Shown here: positions 1 to 4,904 of the stretch, one piece after another
How the letters are laid out: every line of letters starts with the position of its first letter
How positions within the stretch are numbered: the first letter of the stretch is position 1
Source of the DNA: JAGVNX01 sp035290965
Lineage (GTDB): Archaea; Iainarchaeota; Iainarchaeia; Iainarchaeales; GCA-2688035
DNA length: 5,137 nt
Direction: 5' to 3'
Assembly: GCA_035290965.1 (NCBI GenBank)
Contig: DATDTD010000041.1
Location: 1-5,137, forward strand
Program-made: the position numbers and the translations under genes
Notes under the pieces: generated by a model
The model's input: only the letters and a program-made list of their open reading frames with translations
The model's database searches: none
Told to the model about the DNA's origin: nothing

Positions 1-1
1 C

Positions 2-1123
2 GAGCTTCGCGTAGTCGATCTGGACGTGCAAAACAATACAAGCACTGAGTTTATGGCATTCCAATACTTGGGCAACGGCGCGCTAATGCTGAGAATTCGG
101 CTTTATCAGACAGGACAGAACAACGGCTGGAATCAGTTAGCGTTTGTTGTTGATACTGAATTTGAAAATGTTTCGCGCCATACAATTTACCATGAGTATG
201 CTGATGGCAGAATAAAGAGAATGGCTATTTTGGGCTCTGATTTCCTAGGGCCTGGAGAGCACGACGGCGAAGCATTAAACAGATTTTACAGTTCGAAGTT
301 AGTTGTCGAACACAACAATTATGCGCACCAACCTATTAGCAAGGCTCAGATGAGATTGATTTCGGGCAGGTGGAAAATCGTTTCCTTCAACCATTTTTCC
401 GATGCCGATTTTTCTGGAACTATAACTCTGGAAGCCGACCAGGCAAATACAGGCAGTGTGAATCATGCATGGATTGTTGGAAACGAATTCGATTTCAGGA
501 ACAGCAGTTATCTTTCTCCGGGAGCAATCAAAGTAGTTGGAGGAAAAGACATCCTGATTGCAGCCAACAGGAGAATTACCAACCAATCCGGCGGTTTTGT
601 CACCCTGCAAAATTACCTAGATACCCTAGTCGAACTTGAAAATGTCCATGTTTTGGGAAATTCCGCGGCAGGTTCATCAAGCCTCTGGACCAGATTCTTT
701 GATGTAAGGCCAGACTATCTGACACGCGACTATGGTATTGTAGTTGCCAACAACGCGTTTTTCGCCCCCAACACCAGTGATATGCCAAATACATATTCTG
801 TTGCTACCGGATATGATGTTTCCACAAACTTCAAATTGTTGAGCAACTACAATATGTTCTTTACTCCGCTCATACTAACACCATTCAAAAACAACGTGAC
901 TCGTTTAAATCTTACACAATGGCAATTGCTTGGACAAGACAAGCAGTCAACTGCGCAAAACCCAATGTTTGTTGACGCTGCAAACGGAGACCTGCGATTG
1001 TCAAGCAGTTCCCCCGCAAAAGATGCGGGAACAAACGAATTTTTGGCTTGGAACAGGATTGACGCAGACGGAAAATACAGGACAGACGGAAACCCAGACA
1101 TCGGGGCTTTTGAATATCCCTGA
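2..1123 (+). CDS. Secreted parallel beta-helix protein with choice-of-anchor-Q-like C-terminus (5' partial)
   Basis: The frame is open to the left edge (373 visible codons), so the true start lies outside the window; the GTG at 26 is only the first in-frame start-like codon. The visible protein is rich in Asn, Ser, Gly, Thr and beta-branched residues and has short recurring beta-strand/turn units typical of right-handed parallel beta-helix rungs, for example AWIVGNEFDF, AIKVVGGKDILIAANRR, YGIVVANNAFFAPN and FKLLSNYNMFF. The last 40 residues carry SSPAKDAGT, then DADGKYR, then DIGAFEYP, the pattern that ends many 'choice-of-anchor Q' surface beta-helix proteins. Such proteins are exported and bind or degrade polysaccharides, or act as surface adhesins. 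The chain stops right after EYP, with no C-terminal membrane anchor. No catalytic residues can be assigned, and the signal peptide would lie upstream of the window. The fold call is fairly safe; substrate and role are unknown. Confidence 0.75.
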   Translation, partial: ELRVVDLDVQNNTSTEFMAFQYLGNGALMLRIRLYQTGQNNGWNQLAFVVDTEFENVSRHTIYHEYADGRIKRMAILGSDFLGPGEHDGEALNRFYSSKLVVEHNNYAHQPISKAQMRLISGRWKIVSFNHFSDADFSGTITLEADQANTGSVNHAWIVGNEFDFRNSSYLSPGAIKVVGGKDILIAANRRITNQSGGFVTLQNYLDTLVELENVHVLGNSAAGSSSLWTRFFDVRPDYLTRDYGIVVANNAFFAPNTSDMPNTYSVATGYDVSTNFKLLSNYNMFFTPLILTPFKNNVTRLNLTQWQLLGQDKQSTAQNPMFVDAANGDLRLSSSSPAKDAGTNEFLAWNRIDADGKYRTDGNPDIGAFEYP

Positions 1124-1156
1124 AAAAAATAAAAAAATAACCCAAATCCTTAGAAA

Positions 1157-1166
1157 TCTTTATAAG
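1157..1166 (+). promoter_or_regulatory. Archaeal TATA box for the membrane-protein gene
   Basis: The sequence TCTTTATAAG in an otherwise non-coding gap is a near-consensus archaeal TATA box, with A-rich bases just upstream where a BRE would sit. It would place the transcript start near 1185-1190, giving a leader of roughly 35 nt before the ATG at 1223. Confidence 0.6.
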
Positions 1167-1222
1167 AGAGAAGAGCGCAATAATACTGGTTTGAACCCGA
1201 AGTATTTTCAAAAACCGGAAGT

Positions 1223-2236
1223 ATGAAAATGCCTGAAAAAAGCACTATTGTTTTTGCGGGAATAATTTTTGCGCTCACATTGTTATGCGCCTTCCTCCTC
1301 AATTCAACAGGCCTGAGCATTGCACAATTGCTTGACATGCAAAACCTGCGCGCCACTCTCGCAAAATTCCTTTCAATGGAATTCATTCTGCTTCTGCTCA
1401 TAACACCACTTATTTATGCGCTTGCAGTAATTGCAATGAAAAAAACAGAATCAAAGGAAACAATCGCAATCTGCTCTCTTGCGGGAGCGATTGCAACAAT
1501 CATTGCGCTTATTATTTTTAGAAACCTTTCCTATTACTGGATAATCGCGGTTTTCTTTATTGCGACTATCCCTGTTTCAATGTATTATTCAGCAGTAATC
1601 CTGAAAGAACTCAAAAAATACGTTTTGTTCAGGGGAACAAATTCTGCAATACACAAGGGCGCATTGCTGCTGCTTGCCGGATGCCTTGTTTTCGGGGCAG
1701 TTGTCCTGCTGCCGCAGACAAAGCAGCTTTCAGTACAATTTGAATACGCAATGATTGAATCCATAATCGGCGCGAACAGCGCAAATATTTCCGGCTCTGG
1801 AAACAATGGGATTGCGGAAACAGTAGCAGACAACATGATACAGCAGCAAATTCAGTTCCTTGAACTTACTATTTCAAACCCTTTGTTCCAGAAGCTAAAG
1901 GAAAAAACAGATCCCGATGTAATTGCATTTGTGGCTTCGACAGACCTTTTGAAACAGCAATTGCAGAGCCCGGAATACAAGCAGCAGGTAATAACACAGA
2001 TAACCCGGAATACGGGAACAGCGCAAAACTCAGGGCTTGACAATGCACAATTGCTCCAGATTGCTAAAACACAGTTTCCAGTAATGCAGCTAATGGAAGA
2101 CTGGTTCTGGCTAATAACAACCCTGATACTGATAACAATTATCCAGTTAGTTTTCACGATAATAATCGCGCCCCTGGGAGCGGCATACTCCCTGATAATA
2201 GACAGGCTTTTTCCCGAAACAGCAGTGCAGAATTAG
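1223..2236 (+). CDS. Six-span membrane protein of unknown function
   Basis: I do not recognise a family for this 337-residue protein. Hydrophobic segments lie at about residues 8-27, 53-72, 81-99, 104-127, 147-164 and 294-327. Between spans 5 and 6 is a roughly 130-residue hydrophilic, Gln/Asn-rich domain (165-293), containing GANSANISGSGNNG and several QQQ/KQQ stretches, that probably lies on one side of the membrane. The N-terminus has no cleavable signal; span 1 looks like a signal anchor. Two starts are possible. The ATG at 1223 has GGAAG only 1 nt upstream, whereas the ATG at 1229 (MPEKSTIV) has the same GGAAG 7 nt upstream, so the shorter product may be the real one. It has its own TATA box and sits 99 bp after the beta-helix gene, so it is probably transcribed alone. 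No transporter or enzyme motif was seen. Confidence 0.8.
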   Translation: MKMPEKSTIVFAGIIFALTLLCAFLLNSTGLSIAQLLDMQNLRATLAKFLSMEFILLLLITPLIYALAVIAMKKTESKETIAICSLAGAIATIIALIIFRNLSYYWIIAVFFIATIPVSMYYSAVILKELKKYVLFRGTNSAIHKGALLLLAGCLVFGAVVLLPQTKQLSVQFEYAMIESIIGANSANISGSGNNGIAETVADNMIQQQIQFLELTISNPLFQKLKEKTDPDVIAFVASTDLLKQQLQSPEYKQQVITQITRNTGTAQNSGLDNAQLLQIAKTQFPVMQLMEDWFWLITTLILITIIQLVFTIIIAPLGAAYSLIIDRLFPETAVQN

Positions 2237-2239
2237 GTC

Positions 2240-2252
2240 TTTTAAAAATTAA
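2240..2252 (+). promoter_or_regulatory. Candidate TATA box for tRNA-Arg(GCG)
   Basis: TTTTAAAAATTAA directly follows the stop codon of the membrane-protein gene and is centred about 37 bp before the first base of the tRNA. This would give a short 5' leader for RNase P to remove. A second AT-rich stretch (TAATTAATTA, 2262-2271) is too close to act as the box. Confidence 0.4.
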
Positions 2253-2281
2253 CGCTCCCACTAATTAATTACAGCCAAAAA

Positions 2282-2353
2282 GCCCCTATGGTGTAACGGA
2301 TAGCATAAAAGCTTGCGGAGCTTTCGATTTGGGTTCGAATCCCAATGGGGGCG
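2282..2353 (+). tRNA. tRNA-Arg, anticodon GCG
   Basis: A complete cloverleaf can be drawn. The acceptor stem is 2282-2288 with 2346-2352 (GCCCCTA/TGGGGGC, one G-U). The D arm is GTGT/GCAT around a loop containing GG. The anticodon stem is AAAGC/GCTTT with the seven-base loop TTGCGGA, so U33 is followed by anticodon GCG, which reads codon CGC. The variable loop has 4 nt. The T arm is TTGGG/CCCAA with a normal TTCGAAT loop. The discriminator is G2353; CCA is not encoded and there is no intron. A TATA-like box, hairpin and operon lie immediately downstream. Confidence 0.93.
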
Positions 2354-2364
2354 ATTTTAAAGGA

Positions 2365-2379
2365 TTGCGCGCAGCGCAA
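2365..2379 (+). repeat. Short GC-rich hairpin between tRNA and operon 1
   Basis: TTGCGC and GCGCAA form a perfect 6-bp stem with a GCA loop, just after the tRNA and just before the operon promoter. The equivalent place in the second unit (around 3755-3772) has only a weaker TGCC/GGCA counterpart. It could help separate tRNA and operon transcripts, but it is not followed by the T-run expected of an archaeal terminator. Confidence 0.4.
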
Positions 2380-2382
2380 CCA

Positions 2383-2390
2383 TTTTAAAG
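2383..2390 (+). promoter_or_regulatory. TATA-like box of operon 1 (leaderless)
   Basis: TTTTAAAG is centred about 30 bp upstream of the ATG at 2417. The matching element in the second copy is TTTTTAAAT at 3780-3788. The distance puts the transcript start at or within a few bases of the start codon, so the mRNA is predicted to be leaderless. Confidence 0.55.
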
Positions 2391-2394
2391 TTTT

Positions 2395-2416
2395 AGTATA
2401 TACTATTGTATATACT
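2395..2416 (+). promoter_or_regulatory. Double palindromic operator of operon 1
   Basis: Two copies of the self-complementary octamer GTATATAC lie at 2396-2403 and 2408-2415, 12 bp apart centre to centre. The first is extended to AGTATATACT. The second ends one base before the ATG. This placement, between the TATA-like box and the predicted transcript start, would let a bound protein block initiation. The same pair precedes operon 2 while sequence around it differs, which argues for selection. The N-terminal AbrB/DUF2080-like domain of the encoded protein is the obvious candidate binder (inference). Confidence 0.6.
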
Positions 2417-3250
2417 ATGATTAAGCGCTATGATGTTTTCGATGAGATTGTCAAAGAGGTTGTTCCTTTCGGCAACGGCAGCATTGTTTACACCCCAAAG
2501 AAGTGGGTTGGGCAGACAGTCCGTGTGATTCTGGAAGGGGAACCCGTTAACATTAAAGAGAGCACGATGGAATATCTGAACCCCTTTTTGGAACATATTA
2601 AAGGGGTTTTTCTTTTCGGCAGTTTTGCCAGGAAGGAACAAACAAAAGATTCTGACATTGATGTTTTGGTTATTGCCGACAAAAAATTTAAGTTGGAGAA
2701 AAAAGGCAGGTTTGACTTTACCGTATTGGATGAAGAAACCCTGAAAAAAGAACTTGGCGGAAAAGACCCGTTTTATGTCTATTTTATTTTGCAGGAGGCA
2801 AAGGCAATCTTGAACGAGGAACTGTTAAGGGAGCTAAAAGAATCGAAAATTGATAAATTCAATTTTAAGTGGATGGTGGAAGAAAGCGAAAGTGCTTTAA
2901 AAATCTCCAGAGAATTCTTAAATTGGGACAAGCGGGAGAAAAGAAAAAAACTTGATTCAACTGCAATAATTTATTCCATGGTTTTAAGGCTGAGAAGAAT
3001 TTTTTTAGTACAATGCCTATTGGAAAACAAAAAATACTCCAACAAAGAATTCAAAGAATCCCTAACAAAAAAAGGCTTATCCTCTGCAGCAGTTGAAGAC
3101 AGCTACAGGATTTATCAAGAAGAAAGAGATGAAAAGAAAACAAAGAAAGCAATTTCAATCGAAGATGCTGAAAAGTTATATGAAATCACAAAAAACGAAA
3201 TAAAAAAAATGAAAGAGGCTTACAAATGGCATCAAAAAAGAAAACATTAA
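2417..3250 (+). CDS. AbrB/DUF2080-like + minimal nucleotidyltransferase + HEPN-like fusion protein (copy 1)
   Basis: The 277-residue product is a probable nucleotidyltransferase of toxin-antitoxin or RNA-modifying type. Residues 12-39 (EVVPFGNGSIVYTPKKWVG...VRVIL) match the GNS...V.iPk.W.Gk.V.V pattern of AbrB/DUF2080-type DNA-binding domains. Residues 62-103 form an MNT-type nucleotidyltransferase core: GS at 68-69, ten residues, then D80-I-D82, with D100 (RFDF) as likely third metal ligand, so the active site appears intact. Residues about 150-270 are helical and resemble HEPN or the C-terminal bundle of kanamycin nucleotidyltransferase, but no RX4-6H nuclease motif is present. The ATG at 2417 is chosen because it directly follows the operator, aligns with copy 2 and gives exactly the same length. 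The frame stays open back to 2345, but that earlier ATG lies inside the tRNA. The last 25 bp overlap the small downstream gene. HEPN assignment is moderate; the substrate is unknown. Confidence 0.85.
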   Translation: MIKRYDVFDEIVKEVVPFGNGSIVYTPKKWVGQTVRVILEGEPVNIKESTMEYLNPFLEHIKGVFLFGSFARKEQTKDSDIDVLVIADKKFKLEKKGRFDFTVLDEETLKKELGGKDPFYVYFILQEAKAILNEELLRELKESKIDKFNFKWMVEESESALKISREFLNWDKREKRKKLDSTAIIYSMVLRLRRIFLVQCLLENKKYSNKEFKESLTKKGLSSAAVEDSYRIYQEERDEKKTKKAISIEDAEKLYEITKNEIKKMKEAYKWHQKRKH

Positions 3251-3393
3251 AAGGAATAAAAAGCCTTGAAAAAATAATCAAAGAACACGAACAAAAACTC
3301 GTAGAAGCGCCTTCAGAAGAAGGAAGGGCATATTTAGTCAAAGACATTGACAGACTAAGAAAACAAAAGGAAAAAAAACAAAAAAGACTATAA
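3226..3393 (+). CDS. Small Lys-rich helical partner protein (copy 1, 55 aa)
   Basis: This short gene starts inside the end of the nucleotidyltransferase gene (25-bp overlap, different frame) and encodes 55 residues from MASKKKTLKG to EKKQKRL. AGAGG at 3214-3218 gives a Shine-Dalgarno 7 nt before the ATG, unlike the leaderless first gene. The product is highly charged (14 Lys, 4 Arg, many Glu), predicted all-helical or coiled-coil, with no membrane segment. It is real because a homologue sits in the same overlapping position behind copy 2. The two align without gaps over their last 45 residues with 20 identities, including IKS, EH, and the KKQKRL end. I recognise no family. By position it may be the antitoxin, a regulatory subunit or an RNA-binding cofactor of the fusion protein; which of these is not visible. 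Confidence 0.75.
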   Translation: MASKKKTLKGIKSLEKIIKEHEQKLVEAPSEEGRAYLVKDIDRLRKQKEKKQKRL

Positions 3394-3491
3394 AAAATAA
3401 GGCTTTGGGAAGCAAACAGTTAACAAAATAGGAAAGTTTTCTGCCCAGTGGGTCATTTATTATTGAGCAAAGTAAAAAAAAGTTTTTGAGC
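3394..3491 (+). promoter_or_regulatory. Spacer between operon 1 and tRNA-Arg 2, with candidate TATA box
   Basis: No gene is seen here. TTTATTATT at 3456-3464 is centred about 32 bp before the tRNA and is its best TATA candidate. TTTTT at 3483-3487 may terminate the operon. The stretch shares TCTGCCCA and a final GCAAA..AAAAAAAAG..GCGG pattern with the spacer before tRNA 3 (4782-4904), showing that the two spacers are homologous. Confidence 0.45.
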
Positions 3492-3742
3492 GGCCCCATA
3501 GTATAGCCTGGATAGTATGCTGGCTTCCGGAGAGCCTTTTCTTGCAAGCAAGAAAAGCCTCGAAACAATGTCAAGCATTGAAACATTGAAGCAATATTTG
3601 ATTGCTTGACATTGTTTGGGAAAAGAACAGTTTTGCTGCGCAAAACTGAAAATTGTTTGCAGAATAAAGGATAAAAAAATTGCCAAACAAAATTAAAGCT
3701 CGGAAATAGCCAGCGACTTGGGTTTGAATCCCAATGGGGGCG
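3492..3742 (+). tRNA. Intron-containing tRNA-Arg, anticodon CCG (possibly degenerate)
   Basis: The exons are 3492-3530 and 3708-3742. The anticodon stem CTGGC/GCCAG closes a seven-base loop TTCCGGA after splicing, so the anticodon is CCG (codon CGG). The D arm is GTAT/GTAT with wobble pairs; the T stem is TTGGG/CCCAA; the discriminator is G3742; CCA is not encoded. The first 43 bases (from 3490) are identical to those of tRNA 3. Two oddities suggest relaxed function or a hybrid origin. The acceptor has a G2-G71 mismatch (G3493/G3740). The T loop is TTTGAAT, losing the near-invariant C56 that pairs with G19. Its 3' acceptor end matches tRNA-Arg(GCG) rather than the intronless CCG copy. It may still be spliced, because the splice-site structure is perfect. 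Confidence 0.8.
3531..3707 (+). other. 177-nt tRNA intron with bulge-helix-bulge and stacked hairpins
   Basis: The intron sits at the canonical 37/38 position. The splice sites form a perfect BHB: exon/intron helix TTCC (3525-3528) with GGAA (3702-3705), three-base bulges GG^A (3529-3531) and AT^A (3706-3708), and an intron-side 4-bp helix GAGC (3532-3535) with GCTC (3698-3701). This is what archaeal splicing endonuclease cuts. The interior has no credible ORF but three perfect hairpins: 10 bp at 3536-3557, 15 bp at 3563-3577/3603-3617, and 9 bp at 3628-3636/3640-3648. A weaker 7-bp pairing lies at 3653-3659/3684-3690. It is long for an archaeal tRNA intron. Confidence 0.8.
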
Positions 3743-3779
3743 CTTTAAAACGTTGCCTTACAGTGCGGCAGAAGAAGAC

Positions 3780-3788
3780 TTTTTAAAT
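3780..3788 (+). promoter_or_regulatory. TATA-like box of operon 2 (leaderless)
   Basis: TTTTTAAAT is centred about 30 bp before the ATG at 3814, at the same distance as in operon 1, so this mRNA is also predicted to start at or very near the ATG. Confidence 0.55.
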
Positions 3789-3793
3789 GTTTT

Positions 3794-3813
3794 AGTATAT
3801 ACTGGTATATACC
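3794..3813 (+). promoter_or_regulatory. Double palindromic operator of operon 2
   Basis: GTATATAC occurs at 3795-3802 and 3805-3812. Each copy is extended to a perfect 10-bp palindrome, AGTATATACT and GGTATATACC, placed back to back 10 bp apart centre to centre. The second octamer ends one base before the ATG, exactly as in operon 1, where the spacing is 12 bp instead. It is a candidate autoregulatory site. Confidence 0.6.
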
Positions 3814-4647
3814 ATGTTGAGAACTTTTAATGTTAAGGACGCTGTTGAGAAAGAAGTTGTCAGCTTCGGCAATGGCAGCATTGTTTACACTCCAAAAAAA
3901 TGGGTTGGGAAAAAAGTAGTGGTAATTCTTGAAGAGAAGCCGTTAGACATTAAGGGCGAAACAATGGAAATTTTGAAACCTTATTTAAGCAGCATCGAGG
4001 GGGTATTCCTCTTCGGCAGTTTTGCGAGAAACGAGCAAAACGAAAAATCCGACATTGATTTGCTTGTGATAGCGGATAAAAAAATCGATTTGGAAAAAAA
4101 GGATAAGTTTGATTTTTTGGTAAAAACCAAAGAACAGTTTGAAAAGGAAATTAAAAAAGACCCGAGCCTGTTTCCAAGCCAGGTTGTCAGCGAAGCCAAG
4201 CCGGTTTTGAACGAATCTTTGCTGAATGAACTGAAAAAAATAGAAGCCACGCCTGATTTTAAGAATTTTTTTGACGATACTCTCGGGGCTTTCAAAAAAA
4301 CAAAAGAACTATTGGAAACAAACAAAGGCAAAGGATTTTTGGATTCTAACACGGCAATATACTCGCTAATCCTTAGGCTGAAAACCCTTTTTATAATTCA
4401 ATGCAGGAAAAAAAGCCGGGTTTTTTCAAACAAAAGATTCAAAGAGCTGTTAAAAAAACACGATTTTAGCGAACAAAAAATCAATGCCCTGCTGGAAGCC
4501 TATCAGGCTGAAAGGGATGATAAAAAAACCACCCAAAAAATTTTATTGGCTGATGCTTTAAAGCTGTTTGATGCCGCCAAAATCGAATTTATGAAAGCGG
4601 AAGAATTGGTGAAAAAATGGGCAAAACCAAATACAAAAAAGCAATAA
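3814..4647 (+). CDS. AbrB/DUF2080-like + minimal nucleotidyltransferase + HEPN-like fusion protein (copy 2)
   Basis: This is a paralogue of the protein at 2417-3250 with identical length (277 residues) and layout. Residues 13-39 form the AbrB/DUF2080-like segment (FGNGSIVYTPKKWVGKKVVVIL). The nucleotidyltransferase motif is GS at 68-69, ten residues, then D80-I-D82, followed by D100 in KFDF. The C-terminal helical domain covers about 150-270 and keeps the YQxERDxKKT segment (230-239) found in copy 1, but it too lacks a conserved RX4-6H. By eye, residues 11-100 of the two copies align without gaps with about 63 of 90 identical, while the C-terminal half is clearly more diverged. The ATG at 3814 follows the operator by one base. 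The end overlaps the small partner gene by 31 bp. Probable function is nucleotidyl transfer to a protein or RNA; an aminoglycoside-type small-molecule transferase is the main alternative. Confidence 0.87.
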   Translation: MLRTFNVKDAVEKEVVSFGNGSIVYTPKKWVGKKVVVILEEKPLDIKGETMEILKPYLSSIEGVFLFGSFARNEQNEKSDIDLLVIADKKIDLEKKDKFDFLVKTKEQFEKEIKKDPSLFPSQVVSEAKPVLNESLLNELKKIEATPDFKNFFDDTLGAFKKTKELLETNKGKGFLDSNTAIYSLILRLKTLFIIQCRKKSRVFSNKRFKELLKKHDFSEQKINALLEAYQAERDDKKTTQKILLADALKLFDAAKIEFMKAEELVKKWAKPNTKKQ

Positions 4648-4781
4648 AATCGTTCGACAAAAGAATAGCCGAACACAGAGAAAAACAAAAATGCGCAAAA
4701 AGCATTGAACAATTCCACTATTGGGAAGAAGAAATCAAAAAATTCTCACAAGAAAAGAAGAAAAAACAAAAGAGACTTTGA
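4617..4781 (+). CDS. Small Lys-rich helical partner protein (copy 2, 54 aa)
   Basis: This gene starts 31 bp before the end of the nucleotidyltransferase gene, in another frame, and encodes 54 residues from MGKTKYKKAIKSFDKRI to EKKKKQKRL. GGTGA at 4608-4612, a classic archaeal Shine-Dalgarno, lies 4 nt before the ATG. The protein is helical, strongly basic and has one Cys (residue 26) and a central aromatic cluster FHYW (33-36). It is homologous to the 55-residue product at 3226-3393: 20 identities in 45 ungapped positions, with IKS, EH and KKQKRL kept. The operon position, overlap and ribosome site point to translation coupled to the fusion protein and probable complex formation with it (inference). 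No known family is recognised. Confidence 0.77.
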   Translation: MGKTKYKKAIKSFDKRIAEHREKQKCAKSIEQFHYWEEEIKKFSQEKKKKQKRL

Positions 4782-4904
4782 AGATGAACGACAGTTAGCC
4801 GGTTGCAAGGCTGTCTGCCCATTTGGAGCACAGCCTTTTCTTTCTTTTTCAAAAAGAAAGAAAACCTGAATTTTGGCAAACAAAAAAAAGAAGCGATTTT
4901 TTGC
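4782..4904 (+). other. Spacer between operon 2 and tRNA-Arg 3
   Basis: No gene is seen. The spacer holds an imperfect hairpin near 4788-4815 (GACAG..GCC with GGCTGTC), the shared TCTGCCCA block, the long T/A palindrome described separately, and a T6 run at 4897-4902 directly before the tRNA. It is a diverged, longer version of the spacer before tRNA 2. No convincing TATA box for tRNA 3 was found; TGAATTTTGG (4867-4876) is the only weak candidate. Confidence 0.5.
4836..4864 (+). terminator. Perfect 14-bp T/A-rich inverted repeat, probable operon 2 terminator
   Basis: TTTTCTTTCTTTTT (4836-4849) is followed by one C and then its exact complement AAAAAGAAAGAAAA (4851-4864). Archaeal RNA polymerase terminates on T-rich non-template tracts, so the left arm is a plausible terminator 55 bp after the small gene. 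The perfect symmetry would work similarly from the other strand. Confidence 0.5.

Noticed and set aside
26..28. GTG at 26 as the true start of the beta-helix protein
   Set aside because: The same frame is open to the left edge and reads plausible beta-helix sequence (ELRVVDLDVQNN), so the gene is simply cut by the window.
2345..2416. Extension of the first fusion gene upstream to an ATG at 2345
   Set aside because: That ATG lies in the T-arm/acceptor of tRNA-Arg(GCG), the extension would run through the promoter and operator, and the paralogue starts at the position equivalent to 2417.
3338..3643. Minus-strand open frames over the small gene, spacer and tRNA 2 intron
   Set aside because: They are shadows crossing a tRNA exon and hairpins, with no paralogue-supported conservation or start signals.
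3531..3707. Box C/D or H/ACA guide RNA inside the tRNA intron
   Set aside because: A CTGA occurs at 3646-3649 but no RTGATGA C box or C'/D' pair is found, and no convincing K-turn plus ACA arrangement is visible.
2395..3813. CRISPR-like repeats
   Set aside because: The repeated GTATATAC elements are only two per promoter and too short and too closely spaced for repeat-spacer structure.
2417..4647. Active HEPN ribonuclease in the fusion proteins
   Set aside because: No RX4-6H motif is conserved in the C-terminal domain of the two copies; the only R...H spacing in copy 2 (RFKELLKKH) has seven intervening residues and is missing in copy 1.
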